This document shows positions 38,389-46,429 of a DNA stretch of 64,000 nt, one piece after another. The stretch lies in contig NZ_LT707065.1 of assembly GCF_900156745.1 (NCBI RefSeq), forward strand, positions 1,860,001-1,924,000, written 5' to 3'. Under the pieces are notes generated by a model. It was not told the DNA's origin. It saw only the letters and a program-made list of their open reading frames with translations, and searched no databases. The DNA comes from Achromobacter sp. MFA1 R4 (GTDB taxonomy: Bacteria > Pseudomonadota > Gammaproteobacteria > Burkholderiales > Burkholderiaceae_B). The position numbers were made by a program, and so were the translations under genes. How positions within the stretch are numbered: the stretch's first letter is position 1; every line of letters starts with the position of its first letter.

Positions 38389-39030
38389 ATGAGTCAGGAT
38401 ACGCTGGTGCATGATGATGACGGTGCGGTTGATCCCAACCTGCCACCTGATCCTTCGCGACGTTTCTGGGTTACCACCGCCTGTGCTGTGGGTGGCGTAG
38501 CAGGAGTCGCAACCGCAGTACCGCTTGTGAGCACGTTTTCCCCCTCCGAAAAAGCCCGCGCGGCCGGGGCGCCCGTTGAAGTGGATATCGGCGACATTCC
38601 TGTCGGCACCATGAAAACGGTCGAATGGCGCGGCAAGCCGGTGTGGATCATGCACCGCTCTCCCGAGCAGCTCGCCGGCCTGAAGACGCTGGACCCCCTG
38701 CTCGCCGACCCGCAATCCAAGCGGCCCGGCTTCACTCCTCCCTATGCCGAAAACGAAGGCCGCTCGCGCAAGCCCGAGCTCTTCGTCTGCGTCGGCATCT
38801 GCACCCACCTGGGCTGCTCGCCCACCGCGCACTTCGAAACGGGTGGCGGCGGCGGCCTGGGCGCGGATTGGCAAGGCGGATTCCTCTGTCCCTGCCACGG
38901 CTCCACGTTCGACCTGGCTGGCCGGGTCTTCAAGAACAAGCCCGCTCCCGATAATCTCGAAGTCCCGCCGTACCAGTACCTCACCGATACCCGCATCATC
39001 GTGGGCGTCGATGAAGACAACAAGGCCTGA
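38389..39030 (+). CDS. petA: Ubiquinol-cytochrome c reductase, Rieske iron-sulfur subunit
   Basis: This is the 2Fe-2S subunit of the cytochrome bc1 complex, which passes an electron from ubiquinol to cytochrome c1. The 213-residue product has the two cluster loops CTHLGC (C138, H140, C143) and CPCHGS (C167, C169, H170). Its N-terminus contains PSRRFWVTTACAVGGVAGVA, a twin-arginine motif before the membrane helix. Export in folded form by the Tat system, encoded 3 kb upstream, is therefore expected. It is first of the petABC operon. Confidence 0.97.
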   Translation: MSQDTLVHDDDGAVDPNLPPDPSRRFWVTTACAVGGVAGVATAVPLVSTFSPSEKARAAGAPVEVDIGDIPVGTMKTVEWRGKPVWIMHRSPEQLAGLKTLDPLLADPQSKRPGFTPPYAENEGRSRKPELFVCVGICTHLGCSPTAHFETGGGGGLGADWQGGFLCPCHGSTFDLAGRVFKNKPAPDNLEVPPYQYLTDTRIIVGVDEDNKA

Positions 39031-39104
39031 CGCTCGCGTCGCGCTTTTTTCCCGATCTACGTAAGTAAAAACAATACGCCACGTATTAGAGAAGGAGCCG
39101 TTAC

Positions 39105-40493
39105 ATGGCTGGCGAGAAAACCGTCGAGACGACAGGCCTGTTGGGCTGGCTGGACCGGCGCTTTCCGGTGACCTCCACCTGGAAAGCCCACCTGTCCGAG
39201 TACTACGCACCCAAGAATTTCAACTTCTGGTATTTCTTTGGCTCGCTGGCGCTACTGGTGCTGGTGCTGCAGATCGTGACCGGCATCTTCCTGGTCATGC
39301 ACTACAAGCCGGACGCCGAGCGCGCGTTCCAATCGGTCGAATACATCATGCGCGAGGTCCCGTGGGGCTGGCTGGTGCGCTACATGCACTCGACCGGCGC
39401 GTCCATGTTCTTCGTCGTCGTGTACCTGCACATGCTGCGCGGCCTGCTTTACGGTTCCTACCGCAAGCCGCGCGAACTGGTGTGGATCTTCGGCGTGGCG
39501 ATCTTCCTCTGTCTGATGGCCGAAGCGTTCTTCGGCTACCTGCTTCCCTGGGGCCAGATGTCGTACTGGGGCGCCCAGGTGATCGTGAACCTGTTCGCGG
39601 CCATCCCGTTCATCGGCCCTGAACTGTCGATCTGGATCCGCGGCGACTACGTCGTGTCCGACGCCACCCTGAACCGCTTCTTCGCCTTCCACGTCATCGC
39701 CATTCCGCTGGTGCTGATCGGCCTGGTGGCGGCGCACCTGGTGGCGCTGCACGAAGTCGGCTCGAACAACCCGGACGGCATCGAGATCAAGCAGGGCCCC
39801 AAGGACAAGTATGGCCGCCCCAAAGACGGCATCCCGTTCCATCCTTTCTACTCGGTGCATGACCTGGTGGGCGTGGCGGGCTTCCTGCTGGTGTTCGCGG
39901 CCATCGTGTTCTTCGCGCCGGAAATGGGCGGCTACTTCCTGGAGTTCAACAACTTCATTCCCGCCGACTCGCTGAAGACGCCTCCGCACATCGCGCCGGT
40001 CTGGTACTTCACGCCGTTCTACTCGATGCTGCGCGCCACCACCGACGAATTCACCTGGGTGCTGGCGGGCGCGGCGGTGCTGGGCGCCATCGTGCTGTTC
40101 GCCAAGAGCAACCTCAAGGGCTTCCTGCGCGTCGCCGTCCCCGGCATCCTGATCGTCGTCGCCGTGCTGCTGCGCGTCATCGACGCCAAGTTCTGGGGCG
40201 TGGTGGCCATGGGCGGCACGGTCGTGATCCTGTTCTTCCTGCCCTGGCTCGACCATTCGCCGGTCAAGTCGATCCGCTACCGCCCCACGTGGCACAAGTG
40301 GATCTACGGCATCTTCATGGTCAACTTCCTGGTGCTCGGCTACATCGGTACGCAGCCGCCCAGTCCGCCGTTGAACCTGACCTCGCAGATCGGCACGCTG
40401 CTGTACCTGGCCTTCTTCTTCCTGATGCCGGTATGGAGCCGCCTGGGCACCTTCAAGCAAGTGCCCGACCGCGTCACGTTCCACGCCCACTGA
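39105..40493 (+). CDS. petB: Ubiquinol-cytochrome c reductase, cytochrome b subunit
   Basis: This is the membrane core of the bc1 complex, binding hemes bL and bH and both quinone sites. The 462-residue product has eight or more helices. Heme ligands lie in RYMHSTGASMFFVVVYLHMLRG and in FFAFHVIAIPLVLIGLVAAHLVALHEVG. The Qo-site variant of PEWY reads APVWYFTPFYSMLR (PVWY). A C-terminal extension of two helices is usual for proteobacterial PetB. GGAG precedes the start. It follows petA by 74 bp. Confidence 0.97.
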   Translation: MAGEKTVETTGLLGWLDRRFPVTSTWKAHLSEYYAPKNFNFWYFFGSLALLVLVLQIVTGIFLVMHYKPDAERAFQSVEYIMREVPWGWLVRYMHSTGASMFFVVVYLHMLRGLLYGSYRKPRELVWIFGVAIFLCLMAEAFFGYLLPWGQMSYWGAQVIVNLFAAIPFIGPELSIWIRGDYVVSDATLNRFFAFHVIAIPLVLIGLVAAHLVALHEVGSNNPDGIEIKQGPKDKYGRPKDGIPFHPFYSVHDLVGVAGFLLVFAAIVFFAPEMGGYFLEFNNFIPADSLKTPPHIAPVWYFTPFYSMLRATTDEFTWVLAGAAVLGAIVLFAKSNLKGFLRVAVPGILIVVAVLLRVIDAKFWGVVAMGGTVVILFFLPWLDHSPVKSIRYRPTWHKWIYGIFMVNFLVLGYIGTQPPSPPLNLTSQIGTLLYLAFFFLMPVWSRLGTFKQVPDRVTFHAH

Positions 40494-40517
40494 GCCCACG
40501 AGAATAACGGACTAACC

Positions 40518-41369
40518 ATGATCAAGAAGCTGATTGGTGCCGTGGCCTTGATGCTCACGTGTACCGCTACATTTGCCGCCGGAGGCGGATTCCCGCTGGA
40601 CAAGGCGCCTTACCGCGTCAACGACATGGCATCGCTGCAAAACGGCGCCAAGCTGTTCGTCAACTACTGCCTGAACTGCCATAGCGCATCCTCGATGCGC
40701 TACAACAAGCTCAAGGACATCGGGCTGACCGACCAGCAAATCAAGGAAAGCCTGCTGTTCACGGGCGACAAGATCGGCGACATGATGCACGTCGCCATGA
40801 CGCCCAAGGACGCCAAGGCCTGGTTCGGCACGACGCCGCCGGACCTGTCCGTGATCGCCCGCGCCAAGTCCGTGAACGCCGGTCCCTCGGGCTCGGACTA
40901 CCTGTACACGTACCTGCGCACCTTTTATCGCGACACCTCGCGCGCCACGGGCTGGAACAACCTGGTTTTCCCGTCCGTCGGCATGCCCCACGCCCTCTGG
41001 CAGGAACAAGGTCCGCGCGAGCTGACCACCGTCGCCATGCACGAGGTCGAAGGCAAGAACGGCGCCCCCAAAACCTGGGAACGCGTCACGACGGTGTACG
41101 ATTCGCAAGGTTTTGCCACGGTCAAGGCCGAACCGGTAGCCAACTACCACGGCCATGCCACCTTCGATGCCAAATTCAAGGCCGCCAACCCGGCCCAAAC
41201 CGCAACATACGACAACGACGTCGCTGACCTGACCGCATTCATGTCCTGGATGGCTGAACCCGTCCAGACACTGCGTGTCCGCATCGGCGTCGGCGTCATG
41301 TTGTTCCTGCTCCTGTTCTTCTTTGTAACGTGGCGCTTGAACGCCTCGTACTGGAAACACGTGCGCTAA
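40518..41369 (+). CDS. petC: Ubiquinol-cytochrome c reductase, cytochrome c1 subunit
   Basis: This is the periplasmic heme protein of the bc1 complex that reduces soluble cytochrome c. The 283-residue product has a signal peptide (to ~residue 20), the single heme site CLNCH (C51, C54, H55), a likely axial Met in the DMMHVAMTP segment, and a C-terminal anchor helix (TLRVRIGVGVMLFLLLFFFVTWRLNASYWKHVR). It is the last gene of petABC and is followed by inverted repeats and a strong terminator. Confidence 0.97.
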   Translation: MIKKLIGAVALMLTCTATFAAGGGFPLDKAPYRVNDMASLQNGAKLFVNYCLNCHSASSMRYNKLKDIGLTDQQIKESLLFTGDKIGDMMHVAMTPKDAKAWFGTTPPDLSVIARAKSVNAGPSGSDYLYTYLRTFYRDTSRATGWNNLVFPSVGMPHALWQEQGPRELTTVAMHEVEGKNGAPKTWERVTTVYDSQGFATVKAEPVANYHGHATFDAKFKAANPAQTATYDNDVADLTAFMSWMAEPVQTLRVRIGVGVMLFLLLFFFVTWRLNASYWKHVR

Positions 41370-41466
41370 CCGCAACGCCCCGCCAGGTTCCCCAGCCGCC
41401 TCCCTTTTTATATCGGGGACGGAAGAGGCGGATAGGGCTGTACGCCTATCCCGCCTGGCAATTGGG

Positions 41467-41506
41467 GCCAGCGCCTGCTAGATTTAGGCGCTGGCCTTTC
41501 GTTTTT
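41467..41506 (+). terminator. Rho-independent terminator between petC and sspA
   Basis: A 10-bp perfect stem GCCAGCGCCT/AGGCGCTGGC (41467-41476 with 41486-41495) is followed by CTTTCGTTTTT. It ends only 18 bases before the sspA ATG. sspA must therefore use read-through or a promoter inside the stem-loop region. Confidence 0.88.
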
Positions 41507-41524
41507 CATAAAGGACTTACCGCC

Positions 41525-42136
41525 ATGATGGTGCTCTATTCCGGAACCACGTGTCCGTTTTCGCAACGCTGCCGCTTCGTGTTGTTCGAAAAGGGTATGG
41601 ATTTCGAGATCCGCGACATCGACCTGTACAACAAGCCCGAAGACATCTCGGTGATGAACCCGTACGGTCAAGTGCCCATTCTGGTCGAACGCGACCTGGT
41701 GCTGTACGAGTCGAACATCATCAACGAGTACATCGACGAACGCTTCCCGCACCCGCAGCTCATGCCCGCCGACCCGGTCATGCGCGCCCGCACGCGCCTG
41801 TTCCTCTACAACTTCGAGAAGGAACTCTTCGTCCACGTCTCGACGCTGGAAGACCGCAGCGCCAAGCCGGACGAAAAGAAGCTCGCCAACGCCCGCCAGA
41901 ACATCCGTGACCGCCTGGCCCAGCTGGCGCCCATGCTGCTCAAGAACAAGTACATGCTGGGCGAGGAATTCTCCATGCTCGACGTGGCCGTCGCCCCGCT
42001 GCTCTGGCGCCTGGACCACTACGGCATCGAACTGCCCAAGAATGCGGCCCCGCTGCAAAAGTACGCCGAACGCATCTTCTCGCGCCCGGCCTACATCGAA
42101 GCGCTGACGCCTTCGGAAAAAGTGATGCGTCGTTGA
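41525..42136 (+). CDS. sspA: Stringent starvation protein A
   Basis: SspA is a glutathione-S-transferase-fold protein that binds RNA polymerase and adjusts transcription in stationary phase and acid stress. The 203-residue product has the thioredoxin-like N-terminal half (MVLYSGTTCPFSQRCRFVLFEKGMDFEIRDIDLYNKPEDISVMNPYGQVPILVERDLVLYESNII) with the conserved PYGQVP turn, and the helical C-terminal half. The first ATG is at 41525, the second at 41528. It is paired with sspB 13 bp downstream. Confidence 0.95.
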   Translation: MMVLYSGTTCPFSQRCRFVLFEKGMDFEIRDIDLYNKPEDISVMNPYGQVPILVERDLVLYESNIINEYIDERFPHPQLMPADPVMRARTRLFLYNFEKELFVHVSTLEDRSAKPDEKKLANARQNIRDRLAQLAPMLLKNKYMLGEEFSMLDVAVAPLLWRLDHYGIELPKNAAPLQKYAERIFSRPAYIEALTPSEKVMRR

Positions 42137-42149
42137 GGCTGGCTGTGTG

Positions 42150-42602
42150 ATGGGTGAAACTTCGACCAAACCGTATCTGATCCGCGCACTGCACGAATGG
42201 TGCACCGATAACGGCTACACGCCGTACATCACCGTGCAGGTCGACGAGCACACCATGGTGCCCGTCGCCCACGTGCGCGACGGCCAGATCACGCTGAACG
42301 TGGGCACGCTGGCCACCAACCGCCTGGTGCTGGGCAACGAATTCATCGAATTCCAGGCCCGCTTCAGCGGCGTGACCGAAAACGTCTACGTTCCCGTGGG
42401 CGCCGTCAGCGCCATCTACGCGCGCGAAACCGGCGCCGGCATGGGCTTCGAGGTCCAGCCCTACGAGCCCCCGGAAGCAGGCGCCCAGGGCGTCACGCCG
42501 GACACCGCCGCCCCCGAGGGCTCCGACGCCAATCCCGCCCCGGGTGGCGACGACGGCGACGACGACGAACCCAAGCGTCCGCGCCTGACCATCGTCAAAT
42601 AA
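42150..42602 (+). CDS. sspB: ClpXP specificity-enhancing factor SspB
   Basis: SspB delivers ssrA-tagged peptides to ClpXP. The 150-residue product has the conserved substrate-binding domain (TKPYLIRALHEWCTDNGYTPYITVQVDEHTMVP, then NVGTLATNRLVLGNEFIEFQARFSGV). An acidic flexible linker follows, ending in the ClpX-binding motif RPRLTIVK. The ATG at 42150 is preferred to a GTG three bases upstream. It is co-transcribed with sspA. Confidence 0.95.
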   Translation: MGETSTKPYLIRALHEWCTDNGYTPYITVQVDEHTMVPVAHVRDGQITLNVGTLATNRLVLGNEFIEFQARFSGVTENVYVPVGAVSAIYARETGAGMGFEVQPYEPPEAGAQGVTPDTAAPEGSDANPAPGGDDGDDDEPKRPRLTIVK

Positions 42603-42670
42603 CGCCCCCACAAGAGGGCCTGCATTTTTTTCATTACAATGCAGTTCCTGCGCGTGCCCCGGCACGCCGC

Positions 42671-42746
42671 GCCGGTGTAGCTCAGTTGGTAGAGCAGCTC
42701 ACTTGTAATGAGAAGGTCGAGGGTTCGATTCCTTTCACCGGCACCA
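42671..42746 (+). tRNA. tRNA-Thr (UGU anticodon)
   Basis: A complete 76-nt cloverleaf is present. The acceptor arms GCCGGTG and CACCGGC pair perfectly, A is the discriminator and CCA is encoded. The D-loop is AGCTCAGTTGGTAGAGC. The anticodon loop CTTGTAA holds TGT, and the T-arm contains GGTTCGATTCC. A TACAAT box (42635-42640) lies 30 bp upstream. An accessory patch begins just after its terminator. Confidence 0.96.
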
Positions 42747-42758
42747 ATGAAACACCCA

Positions 42759-42793
42759 TGAAAAGGCCGATTCCGCGTGAATCGGCCTTTTCA
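42759..42793 (+). terminator. Rho-independent terminator after tRNA-Thr
   Basis: A 14-bp perfect dyad (42759-42772 with 42780-42793) built on AAAAGGCCGATT/AATCGGCCTTTT has a seven-base loop and ends in TTTT. It would work in both directions. Confidence 0.9.
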
Positions 42794-42950
42794 TCACTGC
42801 CGCATCGCGCCTTTCAGTGCCGCGATGGACAGGTGGCAACGGGGCGCTCCGCCGTCTGATTTGGAGATCACCAAGCGTTCGAGCCGGCTTCGTTTGCACG
42901 GCCGCGAGCTAGAATCCTGCCTTCTCTCAGACCTGTGGAGGCCGGGCGGC

Positions 42951-43709
42951 ATGAATTCCTCTCATCTTCCTGGCGCACAACGAAAGCGCTTCTGGCAAAA
43001 GAAATGGCCGCGCGAAATGCTATTCAATGGTCCCCCGATAATCGTCGCAGGCTCAGCCGCAATAAAGAGTTGGCGCGATCCCGCATTTGATCCCTGGATT
43101 TTCGGCCTCGCCACCGCAGCCTGCCTCTGGTTGCTCGTCGCAACCACAGTCCGGGTGGTGACCGCACGCGCCGAGGACTTGAACGAAGCCCCAGACGTCG
43201 TCCATGAAGGTCTATACGCCGCTATCTCCACCGTGCAGATCATGCTTTCCGAATGGTGCTCAAAGCGAAAATGCGGAGGCGACATCCGTGCCACATTCCA
43301 CCGCGTTGTGCCGCCCATCCAGGAGCCGCTCGAGATCGAGCAAATCGTGAACTACGCGGGCTCCCGCGGAGAAGGTGTGGGCAGAATCTTTTCCATCCAC
43401 ACGGGCATTACGGGTCGAGCCATTCGTAATAAGAAGCCGCTCGTCATGTCCAGCCAAAACGGGACGGAGGAGCAACTTCGCGGTGAACTCGTACAGGAGT
43501 GGGGCTACACAGAGTCCGAGGCTCGCAGGCTGGGACCCGGACGCTATTCCGCAATGGCTGTTCCCGTCCTGGACCGATCTGGACAGCATCCAATCGGCGT
43601 GATTTACTTGGACTCAAGTGACCGCGCGCTGTTTGAACGCGACGATGTGGTGGAAATTGTTGGTGCGGGCACCAAAGCTATCAGCGACTTCGTCACGAAA
43701 AGGTATTGA
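42951..43709 (+). CDS. Membrane-anchored GAF-domain protein of unknown function
   Basis: I do not recognise this gene as a named family. The 252-residue product has a basic N-terminus, a hydrophobic stretch (~27-37), a membrane helix (~49-72, FGLATAACLWLLVATTVRVV) and a C-terminal domain. That domain ends with GAF hallmarks: TGITGRAIRNKKPLVM (151-166) and SAMAVPVLDRSGQHPIGVIYLDSSDRALFERDDVVEIV (200-237). Two Cys (103, 108) lie in the linker. No output domain is attached, so it is a sensor without a visible effector. The start at 42951 has GGAG ten bases upstream. Earlier in-frame starts overlap the tRNA terminator. GC content is visibly lower than in the neighbours. The next gene starts one base after the stop. 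Confidence 0.75.
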   Translation: MNSSHLPGAQRKRFWQKKWPREMLFNGPPIIVAGSAAIKSWRDPAFDPWIFGLATAACLWLLVATTVRVVTARAEDLNEAPDVVHEGLYAAISTVQIMLSEWCSKRKCGGDIRATFHRVVPPIQEPLEIEQIVNYAGSRGEGVGRIFSIHTGITGRAIRNKKPLVMSSQNGTEEQLRGELVQEWGYTESEARRLGPGRYSAMAVPVLDRSGQHPIGVIYLDSSDRALFERDDVVEIVGAGTKAISDFVTKRY

Positions 43710-43710
43710 T

Positions 43711-43923
43711 ATGAAGACTGTCACCAAGCGCCCCGCCGACGCCTTCGTCAAAGAGTCCAAGCTCGTATCCAAACCGGGCGCGTTTATGAAGGTCAGGGAG
43801 CTTACGCTTACCGAATTCGGCCTGCAGGCAATTACTACCGGTAGCGCCGGCATCAGGCAAGGGGCGCGCGAAGATGCGGGTCCGCCTTCACCGCTGAACA
43901 GAATGGTTCCGGCGGGAAATTGA
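43711..43923 (+). CDS. Small protein of 70 residues coupled to the GAF protein gene
   Basis: Function unknown. The product (starting MKTVTKRPADAFVKES) is polar, with a basic N-terminal half, a short hydrophobic patch (LTEFGLQAITTGSAG) and a Pro/Asn-rich end. There is no membrane segment and no recognisable motif. AGG lies upstream and the ATG is one base after the stop of the GAF gene, so translation is probably coupled. It is followed by a hairpin at 43925. The pair likely acts together. Confidence 0.55.
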   Translation: MKTVTKRPADAFVKESKLVSKPGAFMKVRELTLTEFGLQAITTGSAGIRQGAREDAGPPSPLNRMVPAGN

Positions 43924-43924
43924 A

Positions 43925-43953
43925 AAAGGGACGTCCTCGGACTTCCCTTTGTT
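43925..43953 (+). terminator. Possible terminator after the GAF/small-protein pair
   Basis: AAAGGGA and TCCCTTT can pair around a ~12-base loop that itself contains GTCC/GGAC, followed by GTTGTT. It comes right after the stop of the 70-residue gene. The T-tract is interrupted, so strength is uncertain. The remaining ~170 bases to 44126 show nothing I can support. Confidence 0.5.
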
Positions 43954-44126
43954 GTTCTGCGCCGAGAGAATCAGGCGTGCATATGCCCGTCTGAAGAGCA
44001 TGCTGACGCGACTGCAACGCAGAAAAACCATAAGCTCCCAAGGGCCTAACCCGGCATTGGCCCTGGTCAGGTTACGACGAAGCGCCGAGGACGCCCGCTT
44101 AGACCTGAGAGATCGCGCTCGGGCGC

Positions 44127-44711
44127 CTAGCTAAACTTGCGCTTCAGGCGTTCCCACGCGCTCTCCTGCCGAGGCTTTGGCGCAGGAATCGAGAACTCGC
44201 TCAATTGAATCTTCATGAGCGCCCCATCCGCCGCGAGCCCGAGCGCCAGCGTGGGTGCCACGATGCACCAAAGGTCGGCCGCCCCCCAACTGAGGCAGAC
44301 AATGCCTTGCGCAGAATCATAAATAGCTTCTTCGATCGCGGGACACTCCGCGTCGCCGCCCTCGTCAAAGCTCGCCTGAATATATGGCTCCATGTAATCG
44401 GCATCGGCAGAGGCAATAGGAGGAAGAACGCGCTCTGTCAGGTCAGTACGGATGTCGAAGTCACGAAGACGCTCTTCTGCGTCCAGGGCCATCGAAATTC
44501 CACCGGGTCCGCGCGCAACGATCATGCGACGTGGCTGTGGGAGTGGCCATTGCGCATCCAGCATGTCACGAAGCGCCGTGGACTTGTCTTGGACGCGCGT
44601 TTTCTCTGGATACGCAATCCTGCAATACAGGCCCTGAATGTCTGCGTCCCAAAGGACTTCCACGCGCGCCGGATCCACAGTGGGTTTAGGGACGACTGCA
44701 ACTATAGTCAT
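44127..44711 (-). CDS. Hypothetical protein, orphan
   Basis: This is a 194-residue protein with no recognised domain. It has balanced, soluble composition with many acidic residues, a hydrophobic stretch near residue 150 (GIVCLSWGAADLWCIVAPTLALGLA) and a basic end (SAWERLKRKFS). Four Cys are visible. The minus strand is chosen over an overlapping plus-strand frame because that frame is rich in Arg, His and Trp and reads like a shadow. There is no strong ribosome site. Lower GC than flanking genes puts it in the same accessory patch as the GAF protein, but it points the other way. Confidence 0.6.
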   Translation of the reverse strand: MTIVAVVPKPTVDPARVEVLWDADIQGLYCRIAYPEKTRVQDKSTALRDMLDAQWPLPQPRRMIVARGPGGISMALDAEERLRDFDIRTDLTERVLPPIASADADYMEPYIQASFDEGGDAECPAIEEAIYDSAQGIVCLSWGAADLWCIVAPTLALGLAADGALMKIQLSEFSIPAPKPRQESAWERLKRKFS

Positions 44712-44835
44712 CGTGTTTCGTACCAGAAGTAGGCGATGCTGTATTCCCGCTCATGAAGCAAGAGAGCTCACACATAGTCCAAGCACCATCGTCACTGGTC
44801 TATCAGCGGCGTCCGACGCCCGTGCTGCTGGTCCA

Positions 44836-46224
44836 TCACCCCAGCGGCGGCAACCTATCAAACCCCAGCACCATCAACAGCCCCACCACCGACACGATCG
44901 ACTGCACCACCGAGATCGTCTTCGTGGCCTCGCCCATGGTCATGCCGAACGATTCCTTCACCATCCAGAAGCCCGCGTGGTTGGCGTAGTTGAAGAAGAG
45001 CGATCCGCAGCCGATCGACAGGGCGAGCAGCGGCAGGTTCAGGCTGGGGTCGGCGCCCGCCAGCGGCGCCAGCAGGCCCGCGGCGCCGACGATGCCGACG
45101 GTGGCCGAGCCGGTGGACACGGACAGCAGCATCGCGATCAGCCAGCCCAGGATCAGCGGCGGGAACGCAAACTGATGGGTCAGGTGCACGATGGCGTCGC
45201 CGACCTTGGCACTGGTCAGCACCTGCTGGAATGCGCCGCCGCCCGCGATGATGAGCATGATGCCGGCGATCGGCTTGAGGCTTTGCCCTAGCGCGCCGCG
45301 CAGCTTTTCGGGATCGCCGCCGCGCATGAAGACCAGCGTCACGGCCGCGAACAGCACGCCGAGCAGCATCGCGACCACCGGGTTGCCCAGGAAGGCGGCC
45401 ACGTGCGTCACGCTGGAATCCTTGGGCAGCAGCATCTCGGCCAGCGCGTGCACCAGCATCAGCAAGGCAGGCAGCAGGGCCGCCAGGACGCCCAGGCCCA
45501 CGCTGGGCGCGTCCTGGCTCGCGCCGCCTTCGGTGCCGGAAGTGAACTGTTCCAGCAGCGCCTCATCCGGGCGCGTCGTCATGCGCGGCGCGATGAACGC
45601 GCCATACAGCGGTCCGCCGAAGATCATGGCGGGCAGGGCGGCGATGAAGCCGTAGATCATGGTCGGCCCGACCGTGGTCTTCAGCGTGGCGATCGCGGTC
45701 AGCGGACCGGGATGCGGCGGCACCATGCCGTGCATCGCGGCCAAGGCCGAGATCACCGGCACGCCCACGTAGACATAGGCGGACCCCTTGAAGCGTTCCT
45801 GGCTTTCCAGCTTGCGCGCCACGCTGAAGATCAGCGGCAGCATCACCACCAGGCCCACTTCGAAGAACATCGGAATGCCGATGACGAATGCCACCAGCGT
45901 CATCGCCCAGGGAATCATGCGGGGCGAGGTGTGGCGCAGGATCGCATTGGCCAGGCGCTCGGTGGTGCCGGAGTCCGCGAGGATCTTGCCCAGCATGGCG
46001 CCCAGCGCAATCACCACGCCGACGGCGCCCAGCGTCTTACCGGCGCCGTCCGTCAGATTCTTGACGATGGCAACCGGAGCCATGCCGGTTGCGAAGCCGA
46101 CGCCGATGGACACGATCAGCAGCGCCAGCAAAGGATGCATGCGGATACGGGAGACGATCAGCGCGACCAGGACCAGAACGCTCACCAGGGCGGTGAGCAG
46201 CAATTGAATGTCGAACGAAGACAT
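44836..46224 (-). CDS. GntP-family gluconate/organic acid permease
   Basis: This is an inner-membrane proton symporter of the GntP family for gluconate or a related sugar acid. The 462-residue product has about 12-14 helices and the family blocks FFEVGLVVMLPLIFSVAR, HGMVPPHPGPLTAI, IAGGGAFQQVLTSAKVGDAI and FNYANHAGFWMVKESFGMT. The ATG at 46224 gives family length. A longer in-frame extension upstream is rejected. No sugar-acid kinase or dehydratase gene is adjacent, so the substrate is open (gluconate, 2-keto acids, glycerate). Confidence 0.92.
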   Translation of the reverse strand: MSSFDIQLLLTALVSVLVLVALIVSRIRMHPLLALLIVSIGVGFATGMAPVAIVKNLTDGAGKTLGAVGVVIALGAMLGKILADSGTTERLANAILRHTSPRMIPWAMTLVAFVIGIPMFFEVGLVVMLPLIFSVARKLESQERFKGSAYVYVGVPVISALAAMHGMVPPHPGPLTAIATLKTTVGPTMIYGFIAALPAMIFGGPLYGAFIAPRMTTRPDEALLEQFTSGTEGGASQDAPSVGLGVLAALLPALLMLVHALAEMLLPKDSSVTHVAAFLGNPVVAMLLGVLFAAVTLVFMRGGDPEKLRGALGQSLKPIAGIMLIIAGGGAFQQVLTSAKVGDAIVHLTHQFAFPPLILGWLIAMLLSVSTGSATVGIVGAAGLLAPLAGADPSLNLPLLALSIGCGSLFFNYANHAGFWMVKESFGMTMGEATKTISVVQSIVSVVGLLMVLGFDRLPPLG

Positions 46225-46429
46225 GGTTGAACCCAGAAAAATCGAGAGAGGTCGCGAGCCTTTCCGGGGCCATGATACGGGATCAGCTTGACGCCCGGCT
46301 GGCAGGCGCGGGTGCCGAAGCATCGGAGCGGGGTCGGCGCAGGCGCATCGCGCCTGTTCCCTACAGACAACTGAACGCGACGCCGTCGTTCGCGCTTCGT
46401 CGCGTGCGCGGCTTGCCTAGTCGCGTGCC

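Noticed and set aside
44205..44732. A 175-codon plus-strand frame opposite the orphan gene
   Set aside because: Its composition (many Arg, His, Trp, Asn) and lack of a ribosome site suggest a shadow. The minus-strand frame looks more like a protein.
42671..44836. Integrated element with att repeats at tRNA-Thr
   Set aside because: No integrase and no second copy of the tRNA 3' end could be found downstream, so the patch is called accessory but not a proven integrated island.
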